From CAVSRC01 sp963743015 (GTDB lineage Bacteria; Pseudomonadota; Alphaproteobacteria; Rhizobiales; Kaistiaceae): 64,000 nt of DNA. The first letter of the stretch is position 1, and every line of letters starts with the position of its first letter. The stretch is from assembly GCA_963743015.1 (NCBI GenBank), contig CAVUOD010000017.1, forward strand, positions 186,001 through 250,000, written 5' to 3'. The notes beneath the pieces are model-generated. The model was not told the origin of the DNA and searched no databases. It saw only the letters and a program-made list of their open reading frames with translations. The translations under genes were made by a program, and so were the position numbers. Positions 1 to 8,016 of this stretch are shown here, in pieces.

Positions 1-2
1 AC

Positions 3-335
3 TCCAAGGCCCGCCTGACGTCCGACCCCGCCTACAACGCCACGCTTGGCGCCGCCCATCTCGGTGACCTCGTCGACAATTTCGGCGGCTCCTATGTCAT
101 GACCTTCGCCGCCTACAATGCCGGCGCCAGCCGCGTCGCCCAATGGGTCAAACAGCATGGCGATCCCCGCGACCCCAAGGTCGATGTCGTCGACTGGATC
201 GAGCTGATCCCCTTCACCGAGACGCGCAACTATGTCCAGCGCATCATGGAGAACCTGCAGGTTTACCGCGCCCGTCTCGGCGAACCGGCTCTGGTGATCG
301 AGGCCGACCTCAAGCGGGGCAATTCCGCCGGTTGA
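3..335 (+). CDS. Lytic transglycosylase, C-terminal part (5' end outside window)
   Basis: Open reading frame entering from the left edge and ending with TGA at 333-335. The fragment carries the end of a Slt-type lysozyme-like fold, including the hallmark AAYNAG stretch and a following WI.LIPF.ETR.YV segment typical of soluble lytic murein transglycosylases. Such enzymes cleave the MurNAc-GlcNAc bond of periplasmic peptidoglycan with formation of 1,6-anhydroMurNAc. The catalytic Glu and any signal peptide would lie upstream of the window. The next gene starts 45 bases downstream on the same strand. Confidence 0.85.
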   Translation, partial: SKARLTSDPAYNATLGAAHLGDLVDNFGGSYVMTFAAYNAGASRVAQWVKQHGDPRDPKVDVVDWIELIPFTETRNYVQRIMENLQVYRARLGEPALVIEADLKRGNSAG

Positions 336-380
336 CGCGGCCCCATTGACGCGGGCAAAGCCGCCGGCTGATATCCACCC

Positions 381-1418
381 ATGGCCCGCAAGCCCCGCCC
401 TAATGGCCCCTCCGAGGCCGCAGAAGAAACCGCCGCGCCGGTTGCGCCGGGCTTCCGCGAGGCGATCTACCTGAGCGCCGACGGGCTGAAGCTGTCGGCG
501 CGCGACTATGGCAATCCGCTTTCCCCCTGGTTGCCGGTGGTCTGCCTGGCCGGCTTCACGCGCGACAGCCGCGACTTCCACGAGCTTGCCCTCCATCTGT
601 CGACCCACCGCCACCGGCCGCGCCGGGTCGTCGCCCTGGACTGCCGCGGCCGCGGCCGGTCGCAATGGGCGCGGGGCACGGAGAGCTACAATCCGCTGAC
701 CGAGATGAACGACGTCCTCGACGGCATGGCGGCGCTGAACATCCCCCGTGCCGTGGTCGTCGGGACCTCGCGCGGCGGCATCATCGGCATGCTGATGGGC
801 GTTGCCCGGCCGGCCACCGTCGCCGGCCTGGTGTTGAACGACGTCGGTCCGGTCGTCGACGCACAAGGCCTGGCGCGTATCAAGACCTATGTCGGACGCA
901 CCCCGTCGCCCAATGACTGGGCCGATGCCGCCCATCTCCTGCGCCGCATACACGGCACCAGCTTCCCCGCCTGGCGCGACGTGGATTGGGATTATTTCGC
1001 CCGCCTCACCTTCGACGATGAGGACGGCCAGCCGGTCAGCGCCTACGACCCGAAACTGGCGCAGACCTTCGATGGCCTGGAGCTGGACCGGCCGCTGCCG
1101 ACGATGTGGGATGAATTCCGTGCCTTGCGGGATATCCCCATCCTGGTCATCCGCGGCGTGAATTCAGACCTGTTGTCCGCCGAAACCATGGCCCGCATGA
1201 GCGAGGAACACCCGCGGGTGGATACCGTCACCGTTGCCGGCGAAGGGCACGCGCCGCTGCTGCGCTACGGGCAGCTGCTTGCCCGGGTTTCCGCCTTCAT
1301 CACAGCCGTCGAGGGAAGCGGCCCGCCGGTCGATGCGATCATCCCGCGCGACGAGGCGAGCTACGACCTCGACGCGGCTGCGGAAGCCGAGGCACCGCAA
1401 GCCGAGAAAGCCGACTAA
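381..1418 (+). CDS. Alpha/beta hydrolase
   Basis: 345 residues with an alpha/beta hydrolase fold: strand and turn LAGFTRDSRDF near residue 57, nucleophile elbow GTSRGG with Ser130, and a late AGEGHAPLL that supplies the catalytic His near residue 290. The first 25 residues are Pro/Ala-rich and probably disordered, and the last 25 are acidic and Ala-rich. No signal peptide, so cytoplasmic. The substrate cannot be read from sequence. The stop overlaps the stop of the convergent HhH gene by 3 bases. ATG 381 lies just after the transglycosylase end, so the two may be cotranscribed. Confidence 0.85.
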   Translation: MARKPRPNGPSEAAEETAAPVAPGFREAIYLSADGLKLSARDYGNPLSPWLPVVCLAGFTRDSRDFHELALHLSTHRHRPRRVVALDCRGRGRSQWARGTESYNPLTEMNDVLDGMAALNIPRAVVVGTSRGGIIGMLMGVARPATVAGLVLNDVGPVVDAQGLARIKTYVGRTPSPNDWADAAHLLRRIHGTSFPAWRDVDWDYFARLTFDDEDGQPVSAYDPKLAQTFDGLELDRPLPTMWDEFRALRDIPILVIRGVNSDLLSAETMARMSEEHPRVDTVTVAGEGHAPLLRYGQLLARVSAFITAVEGSGPPVDAIIPRDEASYDLDAAAEAEAPQAEKAD

Positions 1419-2374
1419 GTCGTCTTTTCGTCGGCCGCGGGGGTATCCTCCGAGGCGTCTTCGTCGTCCGCAGCGCCTTCCTCGTCTGAAGCGACTTCCG
1501 CCTCGGGAAGCTCTGCCTTCTCCGCGCTCTCGTCCTCCGCCCCGGCAAGAACCTCTTCCTCCTCGGCAAGTGCCTCGCCGGACGCGTCGTCGACTTCACG
1601 CTCGATGGTGTCGTCCTCGTCGGCGCCACGCTCGATTGCCCGCTCGAGCGCCCTTTGCTGCCGTCGCGCCCGCCGCCGGTCGGCCGACTTGACGAAGCCT
1701 GTGCTGCCGCCAGCAGCCAGGATGATCGCCTGGCCGATCCAGTCGTCCCGCTCGATGCGCTCGGGGAAGGCGAGCTGCTGCGCGATCCAGCGCATCTCGG
1801 CCGGCGTCCACGCGGCGATCTGCCCGAAATGAAAGATGCCGAGCCCGTTGAGTCGTTGCTCGATCCGCCGGCCGATTCCACGGATACGCTGCAGGTCGTC
1901 CGGCACACTGTTGCGCGGCGCTGCCAGCGCCACCGGCCGTGCCGTCGCAGGCTCCTCGCTTTCCGCAGTTCTGCGGGCTTCTTCCAGCGCGGCCGTCGCC
2001 GGAACGTCAGCCAGCGCAACGCCGCCGGCGTCATCCGCCTCCGGCCGATGGTCGGCAATCAGCAGCGTATCGCTGGCCGGCAAGCGATCCTGCCAGCCGG
2101 CCCCCTCCCTGCCGAAACCGCCGTGGTCGCCCATATCATCGGCGTCGTGTGACGCACGCTCGATGACGCGCCGGTATTCCGGGCGCCAGACCGGTCCGAT
2201 GCCAAGCCGGCTCTTGATGCCGTCCACGATATCGCCGACCATGTCGGCGAAATCGCCTTGCAGTTCGGCCAACGGACTGCCGGCGATCAGCTTGTAGGCC
2301 GCCGCCCCGATCGGGCAGCCGAGCGCGAAGGCTGCGAGCATGAGCACCCACACTTCGAAGAAGTGCCAGATCAT
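1415..2374 (-). CDS. Membrane-anchored helix-hairpin-helix protein
   Basis: 319 residues. One N-terminal membrane segment (WVLMLAAFALGCPIGAAAY) is followed by a variable acidic linker. A helix-hairpin-helix motif (DDLQRIRGIGRRIEQRLNGL) follows at about residue 155, with the WTPAEMRWIAQQL block typical of alphaproteobacterial proteins of this type. The tail is strongly Glu/Asp/Ala-rich. HhH domains usually bind DNA non-specifically or mediate protein contacts; the role of the membrane-tethered form is unknown. I chose ATG 2374 because it overlaps the stop of the upstream 46-residue membrane peptide (ATGA), which implies translational coupling. Confidence 0.75.
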   Translation of the reverse strand: MIWHFFEVWVLMLAAFALGCPIGAAAYKLIAGSPLAELQGDFADMVGDIVDGIKSRLGIGPVWRPEYRRVIERASHDADDMGDHGGFGREGAGWQDRLPASDTLLIADHRPEADDAGGVALADVPATAALEEARRTAESEEPATARPVALAAPRNSVPDDLQRIRGIGRRIEQRLNGLGIFHFGQIAAWTPAEMRWIAQQLAFPERIERDDWIGQAIILAAGGSTGFVKSADRRRARRQQRALERAIERGADEDDTIEREVDDASGEALAEEEEVLAGAEDESAEKAELPEAEVASDEEGAADDEDASEDTPAADEKTT

Positions 2375-2511
2375 GGCTCGTCCGGCTCCCGCTCCAGCCA
2401 CGCTGTGAGATCGTCGACCGCGCGCGGATCCTGGTACCACCATCCGATGGCGACGCCGATCAGCAGCATGATCAGAAGGAACGGCCAATAGGCTGCGATC
2501 ACGTAGAGCAT
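2371..2511 (-). CDS. 46-residue single-pass membrane peptide
   Basis: Short reading frame starting at ATG 2511: MLYVIAAYWPFLLIMLLIGV, then AIGWWYQDP and a polar acidic tail ending EREPDEP. One clear transmembrane helix covers about residues 4-24. It starts 4 bases after the OmpA-like gene ends and its TGA overlaps the ATG of the HhH gene, so it sits tightly inside a three-gene operon. The hydrophobic segment, WW interface pair and coupling support a real gene. Function unknown; it may be a partner of the OmpA-like or HhH protein. Confidence 0.7.
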   Translation of the reverse strand: MLYVIAAYWPFLLIMLLIGVAIGWWYQDPRAVDDLTAWLEREPDEP

Positions 2512-2515
2512 GGCA

Positions 2516-4647
2516 TCAGCCCGCCGGCTCGGTGAAGGTGAATTCGATGCGCCGGTTGGCGGCCTTGCCGGCGTCGGTTGTGTTATCGGCGATCGGCTTG
2601 GTTTCGCCGTATCCCACCGCCGTCAGGCGTTCCCGCTTGACCCCGGCCGTCACCAGATACTCGACGATCGATTCGGCCCGCTTCTGCGTCAGGTCGCGGT
2701 TCTTCGCCGCCGAGCCATCGGAATCGCTGTGCGCTCCCACTTCCACCCCGGTGCCGGGACACCGGGCGATGACCGCCGAAGCGCGGTCGAGGATGCCCTC
2801 GCTGTCCTCGGTCAGCGCCGACTTGCCGCCTTCGAAGCCGATGCCGCCCACCTTCAGGACCGCCTGCATCAGTTCACTGCACTGGTTCGCGGCGACCGGC
2901 TGGTCGTCCTGCCGCGCAGCAATTGCGTCCGTGACGATCTTGAATCCACCCGGCAATCCCGATTTGAGTTCCTCGGCAATCAAGTCCGTCGCTGCCGGAT
3001 AATAGGTGTAGCCCGACACGCTTACTGCGTCGTCGACGATCGTCGCCTGCCCTCCCGACAGGCGGCTCAGGGCCTGCACGACTGCCTCGCTGGCCGCTGC
3101 AAAGCCCTCTGGCGCGCCGCTGGCAAAGGCAAGGCGGTCGTCAACGGCGGCAGCGCCGAACTTGCTGTGGACCGCGGCGAGCAACTGCTCATGTTCAGCC
3201 TCGCTGGCGACGTCACCGGTGAGCACGATGCCGGGGCCCTGTCGTTCGGCGGTGAAGCGATAGGGCGCGGCATGCGGCGGCACGACGTCGGCCTGTTTCA
3301 GGGTCAGGCTGGCCGGCAGCGTCCGCCCGTTTACACCGGAAATCAGGACGAACGCGTCGGAACTCGCCGCCTCACCGGTGACCGAGTAGGTCTTGTCGCC
3401 GAGCTCGACCGAGCCCTGGCTCAGCCTTGCGAGCTGGCCGAGCGCAAACTTGATCCCGCCCAGCCAGTCCATGCGCGGCTCGCCGGCAGCAACGCGCACC
3501 TTCTCGTCGAGCACATCGCCGACAAACAGCGACTGCGCCAGCGCCGAGACCTCGGCCCGGTTCTGCGGGCTGGGTACGTAGCCGGTGAGCACCACCCGTC
3601 CTTTGGCCCGCTCGGCTTTCCAGAAATAGGGCGATACCGTTGCCGGCGTGATTTCGGTATCGACCACCCGCATTCCGTCGGGCAGCGCGCCGCCAAGCCT
3701 GGCCAGTTCGGCCTCGTAATCGTCAACCGACTTGGCCTCGCCGGCCACGTCGAGCTTGAGCCCGTCGAGCGTCACGCCGCCGCGACTGAGCCGGTCGAGC
3801 GCCGCAATGGCGAAAGTCGCAGCTTCCGCAAAGCCCGGTGGATCACCCGAGGCGACCGCCATTCGGTCGTCGACCGACACATCGGCCAGGGTCGCCTTCA
3901 CCGCCGCGACCAGCAACTCGCGAACGACGTCGTTCGGAACGAAGCCGGCCAGCACAACTGATGAGCCGTCGAAATTCGCCGACCAGACGAACGGATCCGC
4001 ACGCGCCGGCTGGATGTCGACAGGCCCGAGCACAATCGCTGGCGGAACGCCGTCACGCAACGCCTTGCCTGCCGCCGCATATGCCTGGGCGTCGCGCGCC
4101 ACGCCCTGAACGACGAGCGTCGAATTGGTCAGCGTAACGCTCCCCTCGCTCAAATCCGCCAATCGCGCCAGCGCGAAGGCAACGGCCGGGTTGAACGCAT
4201 CCGGCGCCCCGCGCGCCGGCACCATCTGGTCGACAATCTCCGCCTGCGGCAGGGCACGTCTGGCAGTCGCCAGCACGGCCCCCGAAATCCTTCGGAGGGC
4301 ACGGAACCGGTCAGCGCCACCTTGCGGCCCGAGCGGCGGGCATTCCAGACATAGGGCGAGGCAATCGGCAGAAGGCTGGTGCGATCCGTCACGGAATGGA
4401 CGCCAGGCACCGCCTGCGCCAGACGGATCGCCGCCTGCTCCGCTTCCGGCGTCGGCGCCGTGCCCCGGATGGTGATATCGCGCGCCGAAGCATCCACGGT
4501 CGCCCACGCCTGCCCCTTGGCGGCAAGGCTGGCATTGACCGCGACGGACAGATCGCGCCCGATCGATCCGCTTCTGGCGATGACTGCGATCAGGGCAACC
4601 AGAACCGTCGTGACCAGCCCCGGGCGAATCCACCTCTGCCAGTTCAT
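2516..4647 (-). CDS. Repeat-containing OmpA-family envelope protein (one frame break)
   Basis: About 710 residues when repaired. N-terminal membrane anchor from ATG 4647 (MNWQRWIRPGLVTTVLVALI), then a BON-like segment (ITIRGTAPTPEAEQ). About four repeats of roughly 145 residues follow, each opening with SPY.W.A....VVLTG.VPS and continuing with F.LA.L..LS.GSV. The C-terminal OmpA domain (VEVGAHSDSDG, NRDLTQKRAESI, AVGYGETKP, ANRRIEF) has the Asp and Arg that bind diaminopimelate in peptidoglycan. The frame breaks in the C run at 4279-4283, where one more base restores GFRGAVLATAR. Probably tethers inner membrane or periplasmic factors to the wall. First gene of an operon with the 46-residue peptide and the HhH protein. 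Confidence 0.8.
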
Positions 4648-4914
4648 GGCCCGCGCGTTTCCTGCGTTCAGCACCTGGCGGCAGACCGCTGCAAACCCGC
4701 CCCAGGTTTTACGCATGATCGGCCGCGCATCCGCCTATCCGGATGCCACCATCTTCCATGTGCCGTCAAGCGATGCCGAACGCCCGGGAAAGGTCTGCTC
4801 TTGCCACATTTGCGTCGGAAACGGTGATCGCGACTGCATGGAAGCGCGGCGCGCGAGCCCGCTGGGCCGTCTCCCGCGTCTCCGTGCCCGGCAAGAGCGG
4901 ACGGAAACGCTCCG

Positions 4915-4952
4915 CCCAAAAAGAAAGAACCCGGCGGATTTCTCCGCCGGGT
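4915..4952 (-). terminator. Rho-independent terminator of the porin gene
   Basis: On the minus strand a perfect 10-bp stem (ACCCGGCGGA / TCCGCCGGGT, plus positions 4929-4938 and 4943-4952) with a 4-base loop is followed by a T-rich run (TCTTTCTTTTT). It lies 28 bases past the porin stop codon. Confidence 0.85.
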
Positions 4953-4979
4953 CCGATATTGACTGAGCTTTAAGCTCGA

Positions 4980-6124
4980 CTACCAGTCGCGCTCCAAGCG
5001 GATCTTCACGCCCCAGTTGCCCGAGCTGGCGGTGTTGGCCTTGCTGTAGCCAGCTTCGACACCAGCAATGAAGTTGGTGACCGGCGACCACACCAAGTTG
5101 CCGACGATCGAGTAGGCGTTCGAAGCGATGCCGACCACCGCTCTGGTTGTAGTACTGCCAGGTGACAGCCGACGACAGGGTCGGGGCCCAGAAGTGCTGG
5201 AACGACGCAGCCGCGCTCCACACGCTGCCCGACGTAGCACCGGCCGCGACCGGTGCCAGCCGCGAAGCTCCACACCTGGTTCTCGGCCCAAGCCGCCTTC
5301 AAGAGCAACTGATCGCCAGGCGCGATCTGGTCGAGCTTGATGGTCGTGGCCAACTGAGCGCCGAAGCCGCTGCCGAAGCCCGTCTCGGCGAAGCCGCCAG
5401 ACAGCTGAGCAGACCAATGGCCCTGCGACATCGTGATGTTGCCCACGATATCCGGCATGCTGTACGAGCCGGACAGGCTGGTGCCCCAACGATCACGCGG
5501 ATCTTCGATGGCCAGCTGGATGCCGAAGCCGCTCATGGCCCAGGTCAGGCGAACCTGATCGGTGCCCTGGTCGGAGTCGAAATCCATCCAATCCCAGTTG
5601 AAGCCGCCGGAGTAGTCGTAGATCGACCCGGTGCGGCCAGCCAGCAGCATGCCGAGCTCGAGATAGGCGCTGTCGAGATAGGCAAAGCGAGTGGTGCTGC
5701 TCGCGATGCCACCGGTGCCCGCCGTCACGACGTTGTTGCTGCCGTCGTCGTTGTTCGACTGCGCACGCAGCTCCAAGAAGCCGGTGAGCGGGCCGTACTC
5801 GGTCATCGACTTGACGGTCGCGTTCAGGTGCGTCTCGGTCTGGAACTGCCACGACGCCGAATGAGCCGCAGTCGCGTCCCGTGCCATCGTATGCTGTTAC
5901 GACCAGTCGGTCGCAGCGGTCGAATGGAACGTGATGTCCATACGAACCAAGCCACCGATCTTCAAGCAGGTGTCGGTGCCCGGGATGTACCAGTAGCCAG
6001 CGCCGAATGCGTCGCAAACCTTGACGTAGTCGACCGGCTCGGCAACCGAAAGATCGGCCGCCTGAGCAGCACCAACGAACGCAAAAGCGGCCGCCGAGCT
6101 GAGAAGTAAGGTCTTAAGTTTCAT
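4980..6124 (-). CDS. Omp2-type outer-membrane porin (interrupted)
   Basis: Starts at ATG 6124 with a GGAGGT ribosome site 8 bases upstream. Signal peptide MKLKTLLLSSAAAFAFVGAA ends at AQA/A. The mature N-terminus has the family signature YWYIPGTDTCLKIGG, and the protein ends in an aromatic residue (LERDW) as outer-membrane barrels do. About 380 residues, normal for the family. The reading is interrupted by an in-frame TAA at 5897-5899 (after TDWS, before QHTMARD) and by single-base frame breaks near 5262 and 5143; all three frames carry barrel-like sequence. Expected role: trimeric general diffusion porin. Sequencing error is the likeliest cause of the breaks. Monocistronic, with its own terminator. 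Confidence 0.85.
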
Positions 6125-6799
6125 ATCCTGACCTCCAAACCATGTTCCAAGGGGCAGGTTCTTTCTCGCCGTTGCTCCCGGATCTCTTTCGATTTCCGGT
6201 ATTCTTGAGCGCCCGCTAGTCTGTCCCGTTCCCCGCGAGTTGGTCCGGACTTTTCCACCACCCCAGGGTGATCCGACCACCAACACGTCACGCGGGGTCC
6301 CCGCGTTTCGCGAGTCGCACCTTATCGAAACGGGATACCGTCGCAATGCGAAAACGCCGAGAAACGGGGCGTTCGTGTCCATTTTGTCGGCGACGTGGCA
6401 AAATAATCACGCCCCGGAAAGCGACCGTCTCGCCTCCTGCGCCGCTGCGCCAATTCGTTGAAATTCTGCGGAAAGGCAGGCGTTCTCCGGCAAACGGCCG
6501 GCCATTGCCGGCGCGCAAAGCCACAGCCCGCGCCGATTGCACCGCACAATATCTGCCGCGCAACAGTCGCAGGACGTCCATCCGCAACAGGAATCTGCCC
6601 TTGCTCTCGGGGAATCGGATGGCGCCAACTCGTCGAACGAATGGCCCAAGCGGCGCGGGACGGTCGACGCGAATTCGACTATCGGCAGCCGCCACGTGAT
6701 TCGACGGCCGCAAACAGACTGCCCCGGCACCCGGCCAAACTGCATATGATGGATATTCCCTTGCCCGCACCGCACGGGCTCGGCTATTGCGGGGGTCAA
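6125..6799. other. Long intergenic region upstream of porin and tRNA-Ser
   Basis: 675 bases without a convincing gene; frames here lack coding character. It contains the porin leader and ribosome site (6131-6136) and an exact 17-bp palindrome, ACGCGGGG-T-CCCCGCGT, at 6290-6306. The palindrome has no T tract and could be an operator or cruciform. Nothing else recognised. Confidence 0.5.
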
Positions 6800-6892
6800 G
6801 GAGAGGTGGCCGAGTGGTCGAAGGCGCCCGCCTGCTAAGCGGGTATACGGTCAAAAGCCGTATCGTGGGTTCGAATCCCATCCTCTCCGCCA
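6800..6892 (+). tRNA. tRNA-Ser (anticodon GCT), CCA encoded
   Basis: Acceptor GGAGAGG (6800-6806) pairs with CCTCTCC (6882-6888), discriminator G6889, CCA at 6890-6892. Class II tRNA with a long variable arm built on ATACGG/CCGTAT and a T loop GGTTCGAATCC. The anticodon loop CTGCTAA gives GCT, which reads AGC/AGT serine codons. Decayed copies of its 3' half follow in tandem. Confidence 0.95.
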
Positions 6893-7163
6893 CTTTTGCG
6901 CTCACGGCAATCTCACTTCGTTCGATGGCTCCGCGGGGGCGGCCTGACCGGCCGGGCGCCGCTTGGCGCTTTCATCGGGTTCGAAGTTTCTCCCGAACTC
7001 TCCGCCATTTTCGCTCACGGCAGGCTCGCTGCGCTCGCCGCCTCCGCGGGGCGGGCGAAAGCCCGGGCCGCAGTCGCGGCCTGTGGCTCTGGGTTTGAAA
7101 TAGACCCCGAACCCTCCCCGCCATGATTTCACTCACGGCAGGCTCGCTGCGCTCGCCGCCACG
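6868..7163 (+). repeat. Three-unit decaying tandem repeat seeded by the tRNA-Ser 3' end
   Basis: Unit 1 starts at the tRNA T loop (GGTTCGAA at 6868), unit 2 at 6978 (GGTTCGAA) and unit 3 at 7092 (GGTTTGAA), giving periods of 110 and 114 bases. Each unit continues with a CTCTCCGCCA-like acceptor remnant (CTCTCCGCCA, CTCTCCGCCA, CCTCCCCGCCA) and then CTCACGGCA. A 29-base stretch is identical at 7014-7042 and 7132-7160. Units 2 and 3 no longer fold as tRNAs. This resembles leftover attachment-site or tRNA-end duplications. Confidence 0.75.
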
Positions 7164-7202
7164 ACTCACCTGCCGGCATTTCGCTGGCGCCAGTCGTGGC
7201 GG

Positions 7203-7997
7203 TCAGCGCAGGTAAACCAGATCGTCACCGAGGACTTCGGCCAGGCGGTAACCCTTGGCCGTCATCAAGTCGTTGATCTCTTTGGCGTCGCGGCTGTTCT
7301 CGATCGTCCAAGCCGTCACCGCGACCCTGTCGAAGGGGAAGCCGGCCAGCACATTCAGCTCGCCCCCCTCCACATCCAGCGAGATGTAGTCGATCTGCGT
7401 CAGGCCGTTCTCCTCGACGATTCCACCGAGTGTGCGCGTTGGAACCTTGATCTCGACCGACGTCGTTTTCGGGTTGGAGGTTATCGCCCCCAGGGCGCCG
7501 GGGGTCAGTGTTTCGCGGAGCCCGCCCATCTGGGTCAGCCCCTCCCGGACATCGAGGAAGACCGCTTCGCCGTCCTTGTCGGCCACTGCAACGCAAAGGC
7601 AGGGACACCGACGCGACTCAGCCGCTTTCGCGTGAAGCGCCGGGGACGGTTCGATCAAGAGCCCGGACCACCCGCGAAAAACCTCGAAATACAGGCAGTT
7701 GGAGCCTGTCACTCCGTCGAACCCACCGATCTCCACGAAGGTGCCGCCACGCTTCCCCTTGAAGACATTGGATTCCAGCCATGCGTCCTGGCCCGACTGA
7801 CCAAAGAAGCCTTGGAATTCTCCCAGCGCCCTTTCACAAACCCACAGCTGTTGGTTGATCTGGCCGCGAAGATGCGCCTCATTCAGTCCGGGGCGCAGCC
7901 GGACGAGCGCATTGCGGGCTTCAGCCAAACCGGAGCGGCTCTGTCCAATCTGAGCGCACGCCCGAAGATAGGCATTCTGCCCCCCATCCTGCATCGC
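7203..7997 (-). CDS. FkbM-family methyltransferase
   Basis: 264 residues from ATG 7997, which follows a purine-rich GGAGAGGGGAG ribosome site. The SAM-binding core is FVEIGGFDGVTGSNCLYFE near residue 80; LLIEPSPALHAK and, later, IDYISLDVEGGELNVLAGF are characteristic FkbM motifs. The first 40 residues (MQDGGQ ... SRSGLAEARNALVRL) recur in the chimeric ORF at 10209-10547, so the N-terminal part is a mobile or duplicated module. Probably O-methylates a sugar of a surface glycan, given the adjoining glycosyltransferase 20 bases upstream. An in-frame ATG at 8039 would overlap the upstream gene and is less likely. Confidence 0.8.
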   Translation of the reverse strand, partial: AMQDGGQNAYLRACAQIGQSRSGLAEARNALVRLRPGLNEAHLRGQINQQLWVCERALGEFQGFFGQSGQDAWLESNVFKGKRGGTFVEIGGFDGVTGSNCLYFEVFRGWSGLLIEPSPALHAKAAESRRCPCLCVAVADKDGEAVFLDVREGLTQMGGLRETLTPGALGAITSNPKTTSVEIKVPTRTLGGIVEENGLTQIDYISLDVEGGELNVLAGFPFDRVAVTAWTIENSRDAKEINDLMTAKGYRLAEVLGDDLVYLR

Positions 7998-8016
7998 GTT
8001 CGGTCTCCCCTCTCCA

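Noticed and set aside
6290..6306. Palindrome near the porin gene as a terminator
   Set aside because: One-base loop and no T run; it is also far upstream of the porin and not after any gene.
6288..6905. 205-codon frame over the tRNA-Ser gene on the minus strand
   Set aside because: It crosses the tRNA in antisense and has no coding signature.
6868..7163. Spaced repeats considered as a CRISPR array
   Set aside because: Only three units, unequal and diverged, each derived from the tRNA end; no spacers of constant length and no cas genes.
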